Shown piece by piece: positions 1 through 11,648 of a stretch of 64,000 nucleotides of DNA; position 1 is the stretch's first letter, and every line of letters begins with the position of its first letter. The stretch covers positions 13,017,823-13,081,822 of the forward strand of contig OZ018408.1 of the NCBI GenBank assembly GCA_963969595.1. Reading direction: 5' to 3'. Both the position numbers and the translations under genes were made by a program. The DNA comes from Neckera pumila (Eukaryota > Streptophyta > Bryopsida > Hypnales > Neckeraceae). The notes beneath the pieces are model-generated. The model saw nothing but the letters and a program-made list of their open reading frames with translations. It did not search any database and was not told the DNA's origin.

Positions 1-640
1 CAAAACAACTACAATGCAACTAAAAAACAACTACAATGCAACTAAAAAAATTTCACTAAATTGGCTACGAAAGCAACATGTAAGATAGATATAGATATTA
101 GAATCTATGACTGTTTTAGATTATCAATATCTACAGATGGTATAGATTTCAAATACAACTTCAAAAAATCTAGAATTGTTATAGATGTTAGATATCTATT
201 ACACTTATAGATTTCAAAAATCTAAGACAACTGTAGATTTCCTACTTTGGAATTTGAATAGTAAAAGACAAATTGCCATACTGCATCCTGAAAACAACTG
301 CAATGCAACTACAATACAATTAAAAAACAACTACAATGCAACTAAAAAATAACTACAATGCAACTAAAAAACAACTACAATGCAACTAAAAAACAACTAT
401 AATGCAACTATAAAACAACTACAGTGCAACTATTAAACAACTACATTGCAACTATAAAACAACTGCCACACAACTATTAAACATCTAGAGCGCAACTATA
501 AAACAAATACAATACAACTATAAAACAATTGCCATGCAACTATAAAACAACTACATTGTAACTACAATGCAACTACAGAACAACTAAATGCAACTACAGA
601 ACAACTAAAATGCAAATAGAAAACAATTGTGCACCAAGTT
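1..640. repeat. Left subterminal repeat array of CACTA-1
   Basis: Many copies of a roughly 20-bp unit containing AACTACAATGCAACTAAAAA, degenerate in places. Its reverse complement contains TAGTTGCA, the same core as the array at the other end of the element. In En/Spm such subterminal motifs bind the TNPA protein; that role is inferred here. A run rich in the word TAGAT lies between 90 and 250. Confidence 0.8.
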
Positions 641-717
641 TGTGTGAATTGAACAATCAATAATATTTCATTGCAGTTTTTTCCAAAGGTAACAAAAATG
701 CCAACCACGATTGTTCC

Positions 718-3700
718 TCAATATCTTGTAGCTGCTAATATGTTCTCTTCTGCAGATAACTCTATAGCTCCGACTAAAGATGGAATAGTAGGTAGAGGAG
801 GCACATCCTCTGGAGCAGCTAAACCAGAAGCTTCTATAGTTGTGCTCACGAAGACATCTGATGTATTGAGAAATTCTCGTCAAACACGAGCTTCTCTGTA
901 CAGAACTACTTTCCAACCGTCTTTCCTTACATCATCAGCAAAGAATACTTGAGTCACTTGGCTTGAAAATATAAAAGGATCAAGCATTCGACGCATTTTG
1001 TGGCGGAAATTGACCACAAGGAAACCAGCCTCGTCTCTAATGTGAGTTGGGTTTCCTCGAATGTCTGTTTTCTTCACCCATTCACAACGCATTAGTATCA
1101 CAGGGGTGCTAAGAGATCCATAATCTAGTTTTAGTATGTCTTTCAATACTCCAACATAATGCACCGACACATCTCGAACATCAGGAGCTGGAATCTGAAA
1201 TACAGATGCGACACCGCAATCATATTTCTGCAATTGGGTTGAAGCATTGTCATCAGTCCTGAAATGGTTTCCAAAAGCTTTCATTCGAGAATATCGAAGG
1301 GCCTTCTGCGATGGTTTCTTGCACAATAACATTATATCATTGTCCTCTATAGTATGTGCAGCAATATGATTGTTGCGAATAGCTGTTTTTATCCAAACAC
1401 CAAGCGTTGTTGTGCTTGGGTCTATTTGACACTCTTCTTTCCATTTTCTGCAAGTGCATGAAAGAAGTTCAAATCAAGTTCGTCAAAATAAGCTAAACAA
1501 CAACTACTACAATTGCAAAGTCCTACAACCATCCCAAATATTTTGTAGCACTTCTAATTCATGTGATTTGCATGTCCTTGTTTTATTAAGTACACTATCC
1601 AAGATGAAGAAGCTTGTGCAACTTACTTCACAAATGGCTCCATAACCGCAACATTGTTTAGCACATAATTATGTGCTGCATCCCGCATTGTAGTAGACAT
1701 TACAAAAGGCCGACCCGCACCTTCAAGAACTTCTTCAGCATCACCATATTCCTCCTCGGCATCCCACACACACCTTTTGAGAACCTCAAATCTTTGTAAA
1801 TATTCAGTCACAAAGCCAAGGCATTCTTCTTTCAGATACCCTTCTGCCATGCAAGCCTCTGGCCTAGCCATGCTTCGAACATAATTCTTCAAGGTTTTCA
1901 TATACCTTTCAACTGGATACATCCACCTCGTGCTAACAGGCCCACACAAGTCAAGTTCCTGCACTAGGTGATATGAAAGGTGTGTCATCATGTCAAAAAA
2001 CGACGGTGGAAATTCCATTTCCAATAGTGCCATACTTTCAGCTACATCCAATTGAAGAGACTCAAACTCCATTGGATTATAAATTTTTGTGCATATCCTC
2101 CTAAATACCTTGCACATTCGCATGACAGCCATGCGTGCTCCAGGCTTCAATAGCCCCCTTAATGCTAATGGCATCAATTGCTGCATCAAAACATGATAGT
2201 CATGCGATTTGAGGCTTCCAAATTTCTTAGCCTTAATATGTTTGCCAAATGAGGAAGAATACTCTGAGGGAAGCTTCACAGAAGCAATTACATTTGCAAA
2301 CTGTTCATACTCTTCTTCTGAAAGCACATATCCTGCTGCTGGTTTCAACATTTTACCAGGTCTGCAAGGATTTGGTATCAACCACAAATGCTTTCGTATG
2401 CCTCTTCTTTGTAAATCGCATCGCACCTTCACTGTATCTTTTTTCCCACTTATTGTCTTCAAGAAATTCTTGGCAAGATTCATCTCACAATGCATGACGT
2501 CTAATGTATAGCCGATAAGAAGCCTCTGAACACATAAACAATTTTCTTAAGTAAGTACAATATTGACTAAGGACAAGGAAAGAAATAATAAATATTTACA
2601 CATTCATTGGTACATTTATCTTCTTGATGCTTTCACCATCATTTCATCTCTATTAAAGAACATGCTAATGGAACTTAGCAAAAAAGATTCTTGATTTTGT
2701 GTATATTGTGGACACTCTTTTGTCTAATGTAATTGGTCATCACAAAGAAAATCTCATTGTATCTCACCATATCTATATGCAACTATAGCACAACCAATAT
2801 AGAACTATTATCGAGGCTGGCTAGGTATTCTTTTCAACAACTTCCTATAGATGCAACTTAGTCACTTGACTTGATAAACTATTACAACTCACCTTCCAAT
2901 AGGGCAACTTGAAAAGAATGCTAGTCCGCTTCACTCCATGCAATTTGGACGGATCTCCTGGAGCACCATCTCTGTTCCCTTCTGCCTTCCACGACTTGTA
3001 CTCCTTCGCGTATTCTAGTTGTTCCTCCACAGATACAACTTTGGGTTTTCCTCGTGTTTCCAGTCATCCATCAAAGTGATCCTTCATATGCTCCGAGCGA
3101 TAAGGATGATCAGTAGGTAACCATCTACGAGTTCCTTGATAAATTTCTTTACATAGTTCCTTCGAATGCTCTGCTCCTAAGTCATTACCACACCATGCAC
3201 AGCCTGCATATCCTTGGTGGGCAAATCCTTCGACAGTGCCGTATCCTGGATAGTCATGTATTGTCCATAGAAGAACTGCTTGTAGATTGAAAGAGCGGGC
3301 CCCAACTTCTTGTATTACATCATATGCTTGCACTCCCTTCCATAGTTCTAGTAGCTCATCCACTAGGGGCTCTAGATATACATCAAATACTTCAGCAGTT
3401 ACAGATTGCTTTCTAGGAATCAACAAAGCCAGCATCATAAAAAAAATTTTGGTACATAACCAAGGGGGCAAATTATAATTCAACAATGTCACTGGCCAAG
3501 TGGACCAGCTTGAGCGGGTTTGTTTAAAAGGATTCACTCCATCTGCAGCAAGAGCAAAATGGACATTTCTAGAATCTTCATGAAAGCTTGGGTCCACATT
3601 TTCATGGAAGTGGCGCCATGCTTTTGAATCGCATGGATGTCGTACTAGATTGTCTCCTCCCGGACGACTACTTCCATTCTCTGAGTGCCATAGCAACAAT

Positions 3701-4671
3701 TTGGACAATGCTGGGCTACGAAACATGCGCTGCAATCTTGGAATGATGGGGAAATGCCTCAATACTTTCACTGGAAACTTCTTCCGTCTCTCATCCCTAT
3801 ACCTCGGAAGATTACACTTTGGACAGTGCGTAGCATTTTCAAGTTCTCCTCTAAACAACACACATCCTTTTTCACATGCATGGATGCTATTGTAAGACAA
3901 CCCTAATTTCTTGGTTAGGCTTCAAGCTGCATAGAAATTCTTGGGCAACGCATTGCCTTGTGGTAGAATGTGTCCTTGCAAAAGTGTAAACATTTCATCA
4001 GCAAAATTGTTACTCACCCCATGGACAGTGCAAACATTCATGAGAAGAATGGTAGCTGCCAACTTTGTACATTGAGCACCTTCATACAATTCATGGAGAG
4101 CATCTTCCAGAATTTGAGAGTCGAAATTGCTTAGACCTTCACGCTCATGTGTATCACCAACTAGTTCTTCTTGTGGCATTGCATTTTCGACCTCCAATTC
4201 AGCATCTACACTTGGTCTAGAGTTGCATTCGCTACTGACATTGTCTGCTACTGTGAAGGCTTCAACTACTGTGTCATGTAGCCGTTCTTCGATGGCCTCT
4301 GCGTCTTCGACCTCTTGAAATAAATTGTCAAGCATGTTCCTGGTGTCTACTTCATTATCAAAGCGTATTTCTTGACCTCCTTCTGAACTCCAAAAAGCAG
4401 CCTCCCATTCATCATCTGATGGCTCCCTACTTCCAGGTCCCCACCACACTTGAAATTTTGGATGTCTTCCATTTCGAATGAGATGATCACTCACTGTGGA
4501 AGCCAGCCACTTCTTGCCGCCTTTACACTTACAACATGGACAATTCATTCTTTTCAAATTCAAAAACCTAGCCCGCCAATACTCTCTTACCCAAAGTCTA
4601 TCATCACGTTGTTGCTTTCGTTGTCCCTCTGCGGTTTGTACCTCGTCATTCTCTCTATCCATCTTGGCCAA
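718..4671 (-). pseudogene. TNP2 transposase pseudogene of CACTA-1
   Basis: Catalytic transposase of a CACTA element. Three exons on the minus strand: 4671-2893, 2525-1627 and 1447-718, with GT-AG introns and a continuous frame of 1,136 codons including the final stop. Domains in order: an N-terminal Cys/His-rich transposase-associated region (CPCCKCK with a following His), the TNP2 (Transposase_21) core beginning near IHACEKGC, a DUF4218 region in exon 2 (HDYHVLMQQ, SARWMYPVERYMK-like) and a DUF4216 region in exon 3 (YVGVLKDIL, LMRCEWVK, QVFFADDV). Three in-frame TGA codons break it, at 3922-3924, 3064-3066 and 880-882. Aligned codons of the CACTA-2 copy are Lys, Glu and Lys. Exons 2 and 3 are 899 and 730 nt, exactly as in CACTA-2. 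No frameshift is needed anywhere. Confidence 0.92.
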
Positions 4672-5312
4672 CTTTGAATTTCACTGAGGAAGTACGGTTG
4701 CTTTTAAAATGCACTTGTATCCTATAGATGAAATACAAAAGTAACAATAGAAAATGAGCAATCAAGCTAGTCTTCAGGTTGCAAACCCTAAATCTCCTAA
4801 AACATACCCGAAATACACCTAACCCAAGAACTTTGAATACCTTGGTTCAAGATAGAACTATACTACAGCAGGAAGAAGTCCTCTTCTACTGTGAGACATT
4901 GCGAGGGGTTGGCCTTCCAAAACATCGTCCTAAAACGGAAGGTGGATTACAATTGAAAGGGCAAGAGAAACATGAATTTAATGACTGATGGAGGGAAAAC
5001 TAGTTGTTGTCCTTATGGCTAGAGTAGGGTACAATAGAATAGGGTTTTGTAGCTGACAGTATTTACAGGTAGAGATTTTGATCAGAATCCAATCTATTGC
5101 ATTACAATTTGCAGGTTTCATCGGAGTCCGAAACGGAGCTAGGTTTTAGGGGATGGGTTTTCAATTCTGCTGTACATAGTGCCATTAGATACTGGTCTAA
5201 ACTTTTCCTGTATTGTATAGAATTGGACTCGCCATCATTTATTTTTTGGTAATCCGGTGAATGAGCCTCCTTGTCTCTTTTGATGGATGAAATTGAGTTG
5301 GTTCCTTTTTTG
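4672..5312. other. Start of the central divergent region of CACTA-1, no gene recognised
   Basis: This lies between the TNP2 start codon and the first captured host fragment. Several short open frames exist but none resembles a known protein. It should contain the TNP2 promoter and 5' leader on the minus strand. I see no convincing single promoter motif. Confidence 0.5.
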
Positions 5313-5561
5313 GACATTCCACAAGTTTACGTCAACGACGAGTTTCTTGGAGGATCCAATATTCTTATCTCCATGCACCGAGTAAGTGTCCAAGTTTCCT
5401 AAGGTGTTGTCTTTGAATCGTGTTTTCTTATGTGGGACATAGCGTAGATTTCAAGTTTGTACCTGATTGAAGTTCTGATTTGTCTGTGGCAATAGTCGGG
5501 AGAGCTAGAGACATTACTGAAAGATGTGAAGAAGATGGACAGCTCATTCACCCCGGGGTGA
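5313..5561 (+). pseudogene. Captured fragment: C-terminal exons of a monothiol glutaredoxin (GLRX5/GrxS15 type)
   Basis: Exon 5313-5381 encodes 23 residues starting DIPQVYVNDEFLGGSNI, followed by GTAAGT. Exon 5496-5561 begins after an AG, reads SGELETLLKDVKK, and ends in its own TGA. The IPQV stretch is the glutathione-binding cis-Pro segment of monothiol glutaredoxins. The layout of PQV, GG and MHxxGEL matches the mitochondrial GLRX5/GrxS15 group. The CGFS active-site part is not present upstream, so this is only the C-terminal half. The intron is kept, so capture was from genomic DNA and not by reverse transcription. It points the same way as the SPT6 and AGO fragments and the TNPA gene. 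Confidence 0.8.
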
Positions 5562-6000
5562 GCTTCTCTGCGTTGTTTTGATATGGTGACTGCGCCGTTT
5601 ATTGTCTTTTGTATCCTCTTTGATGTATTCGATCACCCCAATTATGTGTCCTAGAATAAATTGATTCTTTTTGCTTGAAATCGTGTACCTTTGGACCACT
5701 GTCAAGAATCTTTTTGATATCATAAGGGAAACTGATGAGGTATTTGTGGCCATGCCTCCTTGCCTCTAACACCCAATGATTTCTGCTGCACCTCTTTGAA
5801 AGGAGCTCTCCCCTCTGGTGTTGGCATAATTCTGCGTGGACAAGCTCTCCTCACGTCGCTCTGATCAGAAGCTGCACTGTACTTTACATCAAAGTGAAAT
5901 TGTTGAAGGGCAAAGTTTGAGGGTGCCAATGAGGCTCCAAGTGCAGTCCGTGGCCTTGTGGAGTGAACTTTGGGAGTGTTGGTCAGTAGTAGAATGACTC
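5562..6000. other. Sequence between the glutaredoxin and SPT6 fragments, unidentified
   Basis: No recognised gene. The minus strand has an open frame of 69 codons at 5720-5929 that matches no family I know. It could be a fourth captured fragment in reverse orientation or intronic sequence of the neighbours. Confidence 0.35.
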
Positions 6001-7010
6001 GATATGATTAAAGTGGTTTATGGAAATGAGACCATTCCTTCATTATACGAGAATCCAAGAGTTTCTGAGGAGCAGCTTCCCGGGCATCCAGTTTCTTATC
6101 TTCTCTTTTGATAATTTAAAATTAATCTTACACATGGGAAGCTTGAGGCATGCAACTCGCGGCAGTTAATAACCTAACTGAAGTTACTGGTTTTGCACCT
6201 CGGTTTGTCTCCTTTTTGCTTTGCCTGAACTCAACAACATGAGTCGTTTGACTTATTAATTTTTGATGTTATGTTTTTGATGGTGTGAGAGGGCCCACTT
6301 GAACTAGGGTTGATGAGTGGTGTCTGTTTACTAGATTCATTACAACTTTCTTTTGTTTCTATCACCATCTATGTTATAATTTGGCAGATTCTCTTATATT
6401 TTTGTCAAGTGGCAGTTTTATTTTTTGGATTTGGGGTCTGATGTGCAATTTTTCTCAACCGCACTGGCACAGTAGTCTCTCCATTCATTACATGTATGTG
6501 TGCGGTTTACAGGTATTGTGAGACGAGCAGTTGCCTTGGGTAGGTTCCTGCAAAATCCTGTGACTATGGTTGCTTCTTTATGTGGTCCTACGAAGGAAAT
6601 TCTCTCGTTCAGGTTGCACCCAGTGCAGAACTGCTTGACAAATGAGGAATTATATGAAGCCATAGAGCGTGTCATGGTTACTGTGATTAATCAGGTGGGC
6701 ACCGTCTCTTTCTCTTGTAGTTTGGTTTATCCTTTTTGGTAGGAATTACTTAGTGTGCCATCTTTTGCACTAGACTTTAGACATGAATTGTATCATCACT
6801 TTGCATGCGAGGTCCATGAAACATCTTTCTTCAGATTGGATGAGTAGAAGTGCTCATCATTAAACCCGTCAATTGCACTGATCCTTCACAGTCATTGCAA
6901 CTATGTTCCTCTTCTGAACTTGAACTTGTTTCATCCCCTGGTATATTCAGGTTGGCATCAATATTAACCTGGCAGCTTCACATGATTGGATTTTTGGCCC
7001 TCTTCAATTT
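6001..7010 (+). pseudogene. Captured fragment: three exons of SPT6 (transcription elongation factor)
   Basis: SPT6 is a histone chaperone that travels with RNA polymerase II. Three consecutive coding blocks with introns are present. 6001-6090 contains PSLYENPRVSEEQLPG. 6513-6694 contains RRAVALGRFLQNP, MVASLCGP and ELYEAIERVMV. 6951-7010 contains VGININLAASHDW and GPLQF. These match the SPT6 core between the RNase H-like (YqgF) domain and the helix-hairpin-helix region, in the right order. The next expected stretch (GLGPRKA) is absent and the sequence changes after 7010. The fragment has no start or stop of its own and is a piece of a much larger protein. The first intron's donor and acceptor phases do not agree perfectly, consistent with decay. 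Confidence 0.85.
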
Positions 7011-7118
7011 GCTGCTCATTTATTTGGTTCTGCAATCGTTTCATCCTGACATATCTTTGTTAATCTTTTTATCAGGAGACATTAGTGTGACTTGGTGAGT
7101 TGTGGCTTTGTTCTGCAG

Positions 7119-7540
7119 CAATTCAACGGAGATCCAGTTGTGCCAGTACAACTTGTGCATCCTGAGCACTCGGAGAAAGCTCTGTATCACCTCTGCGATG
7201 AGGTGCACAAGATCACTAAGGGCCTGTGCTTGGATCTGCTTGTGGCAATTCTTCTAGACAGCAATGCACCTTTATATGGTATGTAAACTGTTATACTCAG
7301 AGTTTGTAAACTGTTCTAATATGGAGTGATCTATGTTCAGGGCACTTCTGTGAAGTGCATGGTCCAAATCTTAAGATAGATGTCGTTTTTTAATGGTTGT
7401 GATGGATGTTGATTGTAGGTGATCTGAAGAAGCAGTGTGAGACTGTCCTTGGTGTAGTCTCACAGTGTTGTTTGACCAAGCATGTCTTTAAGATGAGCAA
7501 GCAATACTTGGCCAATGTAGCTCTGAAGATTAATGCTAAG
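7119..7540 (+). pseudogene. Captured fragment: MID-domain exons of an AGO1-type Argonaute
   Basis: Two exons, 7119-7278 and 7419-7540, joined in phase by a GT-AG intron. The first contains DPVVPVQLVHPEH and LDLLVAILLD. The second contains [30 protein letters not shown] and NVALKIN. This is the AGO1/5/10 clade of plant Argonautes, small-RNA-guided silencing proteins. The piece covers the MID domain. By analogy with human AGO2, the Tyr, Lys, Gln and Lys that hold the guide 5' phosphate are all still present (LYGDLKK, SQC, ALKIN). The rest of the PIWI domain is missing: after the codons for INAK the sequence switches to a copy of TNP2 sequence. Confidence 0.9.
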
Positions 7541-7567
7541 CACCTTCATACAATTCATGGAGAGCAT
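7539..7567 (+). repeat. 29-bp copy of TNP2 exon sequence at the end of the AGO fragment
   Basis: These 29 bases are identical to 4075-4103 (same strand), which lies inside TNP2 exon 1. They sit exactly where the Argonaute similarity stops. This is a scar of a rearrangement inside the element. Confidence 0.85.
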
Positions 7568-7776
7568 TTAGGTTGCACACTAGTTGCATGCAAGTTGCAT
7601 ATTAGTTGTACACAAGTTGCATACTAGGTGCAACTAGGTGCACATAGGTTACAAATGAGTTGCATGCTAGTTGCATATTAGTTGCATATTAGTTGTATAT
7701 TAGTTGCATAGTAGTTGCACACTAGTCGTATATTAGTTGAAAATATGGTTGCATACTAGTTGCATATTAAGAAATT
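7562..7776. repeat. Internal patch of subterminal-type repeats in CACTA-1
   Basis: About ten copies of the TAGTTGCATAT type motif. The last 46 bases (7731-7776) are identical to 12912-12957 in the right subterminal array, so this patch was copied from, or shares an origin with, the element's end. Confidence 0.8.
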
Positions 7777-9286
7777 GGAGATGCCAGGAGAGATATTGGG
7801 TCTCACTAGTCCATGATCGTCCCTGCCAACGGCTTGTTGGTTTTGTAGATGGGGTTCCTGTGAATGTTGAGATCGTTTCCTCGACTGAGGATTACATAAT
7901 TGTCTTAAATCACGGACCCCTATTTTTTGGAACTCACCCCGGCAATAGCAACAATGATTCATATTAGTTTTACAACCTCAAGTATATAGAGCCAAGTGAG
8001 AATGGGCCGTTAGTGAGCTATAGTGTTCTTATGTCATCCCAATATCGCTATTTCATTCATACACGTGATGTGTGTTACCTTTTCATTCATCCTACAGTGA
8101 GATAGATGAGATGTATGGACGAGAATGACTACTTTACAGAGAACCTCTACTACGCCGCCAACTTTATGATCTTCTTTATGCTAGTGCTAGTTTAGTGCTA
8201 GTTTCGACTAGAATGAATGCCTCCTTTTTGTACACAGCTCTCCTGAGTCTTGAGTTCTCTCTCGCAACCAGAATGGAGAGAAGGAAAAGCGACAAGGAAC
8301 CGCGGTGTTTCTGCGGGCTTAGTTTCAAGATGCCAGTCTATGATTATTGGCAACAGAGGAGAGGAGGAGTTCAGTGGTAGGGTTTAGTACCAATTACTGT
8401 GGTTGAAAGACTTTTTGTTTTTGCATGGAGAGTTTGCAGGTGCGGCACGCGATTGATACCTTTGAGGTGCAGGAAACATGCTTTTTACGATTTCTTGAGA
8501 GAGTAAGGAGTCTTTCTTGAGTGAGAGAGAGTAAGGACTAGAGGTGTAGAGTACGGCTGTGCGAGTTGACAAGCGATTCGGCGCTGTCTTGCGATCTTGG
8601 TTGCAGGTGTCTGGGCTCTCAAACCGTGAGTTTTAGGTTTGATCTGCGAGTTTTGAGCTTCATTGGAGGTGCAAGTTTGAAGCTTTAGAGTATGCTTCAA
8701 TTTGATGGAGGTTTTGGGATTGAGAGATTAGTTTGGTGAGATGTTTTTTCCTCTTGATTGGGTTTTGTGACTGGGGTCATGGTTGGGCTAGGGTGGGATT
8801 GCTGGGTTGGGTTGGGGTTGCTGGATCATCTGGGATGGGGAAAAACAGACCATGTTTTTGTTCCTTTAGTTTCGAGGACTTTGTGAAATTTGAAATTTCA
8901 AGGACTATTAGAAATTTGAAAATTTTTAGTTGATTTATGTGGGGTTCAGTGTGTTTGGGAGTGTTTTTTGTGTAATGTGTTGTGGTTGCTGACAATAATT
9001 GGTTTTGGAACAGGAGTGAATTTGCTATTTATTTGCAAAATTGCACAGGTGTTAGGTGTTGTTCTGGTGGCACCTGCATTGAGTATCTTTTGCACTGCAC
9101 AGCACCGCACCTGAACTAACTACATTTACAACTCAACAAAAGTGAGCATTCCTATATTCTTTCTTTTCACCATATTTCATTGTTTGATAGATATACATTT
9201 ATATCACCTAATGTTTTTTTTATTGATAATAATAACTAAGCAATGATTTTTATTGCAGGAGAGTCTCTTCAAAGCGGAATAGTACA
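7777..9286 (+). other. Upstream region and 5' leader of the TNPA-like gene
   Basis: No coding gene recognised. Short open frames at 7737-7967 and 8195-8380 match nothing I know and may be further captured pieces. A leader intron is likely: a donor-like AAAA/GTGAGC at 9141/9142 and a TATTGCAG acceptor ending at 9258, followed by 28 bases of leader before the ATG at 9287. Confidence 0.45.
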
Positions 9287-10539
9287 ATGGATTCAGTGGA
9301 TCGGCTACCGTCTAAGAAAAGAGCTAGAGGTAATAAGAAAGACAAGGAAGTCATCACAGAAGATGAAGATCCCATTTCTTCAAATGATTTAAGCAGCAGC
9401 AATGGTGAGTTGCTAAAATTTTAGAAAGTATTTTTTTTACAAAACTTTAAATTCTTCAAATTCATCAAGTACATTGTAGTTTCCTTTCCATTTCTTGTAA
9501 TACTAATACTATCACTTTTTGTTTAGGGGATGAGCAAAATGAATGAGAAGAAATTGATCACCGTTTGAACCATGCTACTCAAAAAAATCAGCCGATGCAA
9601 TCCATGCAGCAGATTCAACAAAATCAACAAAATCAACCGATGCAACAGCTAGGGCAATGGCAGTGGATGCCACAATTTGGGCCACCACTGTCTACACAGT
9701 GGACATGTCCCCCCTATGTTGGACCAACAAGTTCTCCCTATTGTGGATCGGGAGGTCCTCCAGTAGCTCCTGCTTCTGTTTTATGGCAGAATCCTGAGAG
9801 CATTGGACGATCCAATAGACGAAAGAAGCAGAAGGAGTTAGAAAAAAGTTCAACAATGAGGAGCAAGGGTGGGCTGAAACCAAATGCAATGCATGTGACT
9901 TTGAACGGGGAGATTAATGCATCATCTTCCGGGAAGAATGCTTGGGACCAGTCTATGAGATCATATGTCCCTTTAACACTTGATATGAGTGTTATTGAAT
10001 ACGATAAGCATAGACCAGAGACTTTGAAGAAGTTAAGAGACTCAATGGATGCAGAATTTGAATATGTGGGGAATCCCCTTAGTAATAGGGGTTTTCGAAA
10101 TGCAGTGGTACGGTTTTTGAAAGGTGAACGTTGCAAATTAAAAAAGCTACATGTTCCAAGGGGTAGTGATGATGAGAAAGATTGTCCAACAACTATAGAC
10201 CTTCAGCAATGGAAACGATTGAAAGCTTATTGGAGTGCAAGTGATCAAGTGCAAAAATCTGAAGTGATGTCCAATGCTCGGAAACAAGTTCAAAATGTGT
10301 CAAAGCGTGGTCGTCGAGGGAAAGCAGGCTGTGAAATTGCTGTGGTGAGTTTTTTCAATAGTTTGTTTAAAGGTGTTTTTGACTTGATAAAGAATCATTT
10401 TGGATTTATCATTGACCAAAACTTGTAGGCATTCTAAAAGTGGTCTTCTTGAATTGTCTTAGACCAAGACGGGGACGGGACTTAGTGAAGTTGCAGAGGG
10501 CTTGCAATCTGACGTAGGAGGATCACCATCGGTGAGTGG

Positions 10540-10980
10540 TTTTGCATGAAAGTTGCAAAATAGTTGTAACAATTTTTTAGTTGCATAAATCAGTTGCAAA
10601 AATGTTAGTTTAAAGTTGCATAGTAGTTGCAAGGGTTAGTATTAGTTGTGAAATAGTTCAATAGTATTTACAAGGATTGCTATACTAAGAGTTGTAAAGT
10701 AGTTGGGTAGTAATTGCAATGATCACTAATAGTTGTAAAATAGTTGGATAGTAGTTGCAATGGTTGTAAAATAGTTGAACAGTAGTTGCAAGGATCACTA
10801 AAGTTATAAAGTAGTTGGATAGTAGTTGCAAGGATTACTAGGAGTTGTAAAATAGTTGGACAGTAGCTACAAGTTGTAAAGTAGTTGGATAGTAGTTGCA
10901 AGGATGACTAGGAGTTGTAAAATAGTTGAACAGTAGTTGTAAAATAGTTGAACAATAGTTGCAGAGTAGTCAATGATTAT
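10540..10980 (+). repeat. Motif array inside TNPA intron 3
   Basis: Intron 10532-11006 is almost entirely made of AGTTGTAAAATAGTTGGATAG-like units with the core AGTTG(C/T)A. This is the motif of the element's subterminal arrays. It may be a binding site for the element's own protein, which would allow feedback on its transcript. Confidence 0.75.
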
Positions 10981-11486
10981 AACCATTGTTTCTTTGTGGT
11001 CAATAGGTTGTGTCCTCCGGACTTCAAGCAAAAATGGTTGCATTGGAAACTAAACAAGAGGAATTTGAGAAGTTCAAAGATGAAGTACTCGCAATTACAA
11101 AGCAAAATACTGCGGCTGTTGAAAAGTTGCAAAAGACTTTGATGAAGTTTTTGGGAAAGGAAGACATTCTATCAGATCCTACTCATCCACCATTGGATCC
11201 AAGTCCTATTGATCCATCACATCTTCTAAATCCATCTGATTGTTCTGTTGATCCATCACCTCTTCTAGATCCATCTAATTCTTCTGTAGATCCATATGAT
11301 CTTGATCCATCATTGGGTGCTACTGTTGCTCTGGATCCATTGGGGAAGAATATGACTACTAACACAAATGAGTTAGTTGTAGGCTCTAACTTGGAGCCGA
11401 ATGGCATTGCTAATACAAAGGACATTGCTACAAATCCAATGGTGTTAGAAGACAACAACAACAAGAAGGCTCCTTCAGACAAGCAA

Positions 11487-11648
11487 CCAGGTGAGGGCGA
11501 AGCTAGTGCCGAACCAGGTGAGGGCGAAGGTAGTGCCGAACCAGATGAAGGCAAAGCTACTGCCGAACCAGGTGAAGGCGAAGCTACTGCCGAACCAGGT
11601 GAAGGTGAAGCTACTGCCGAACCAGGTGAGGGCGAAGCTAGTGTTGAA
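11487..11648 (+). repeat. Coding minisatellite, six 27-bp units
   Basis: Six tandem 27-bp units encode the acidic repeat PGEGEASAE and close variants (PDEGKATAE, PGEGEATAE). It lies in exon 4 of the TNPA-like gene. Four to five of the units contain a CAGGTGAG-like word that resembles a splice donor, but splicing there would shift the frame against exon 5. Confidence 0.9.

Noticed and set aside
11490..11640. Repeated CAGGTGAG words as a tandem array of splice donors in TNPA-1
   Set aside because: Using them would shift the frame against exon 5 and meet an early stop; the in-phase donor at 11756/11757 is better.
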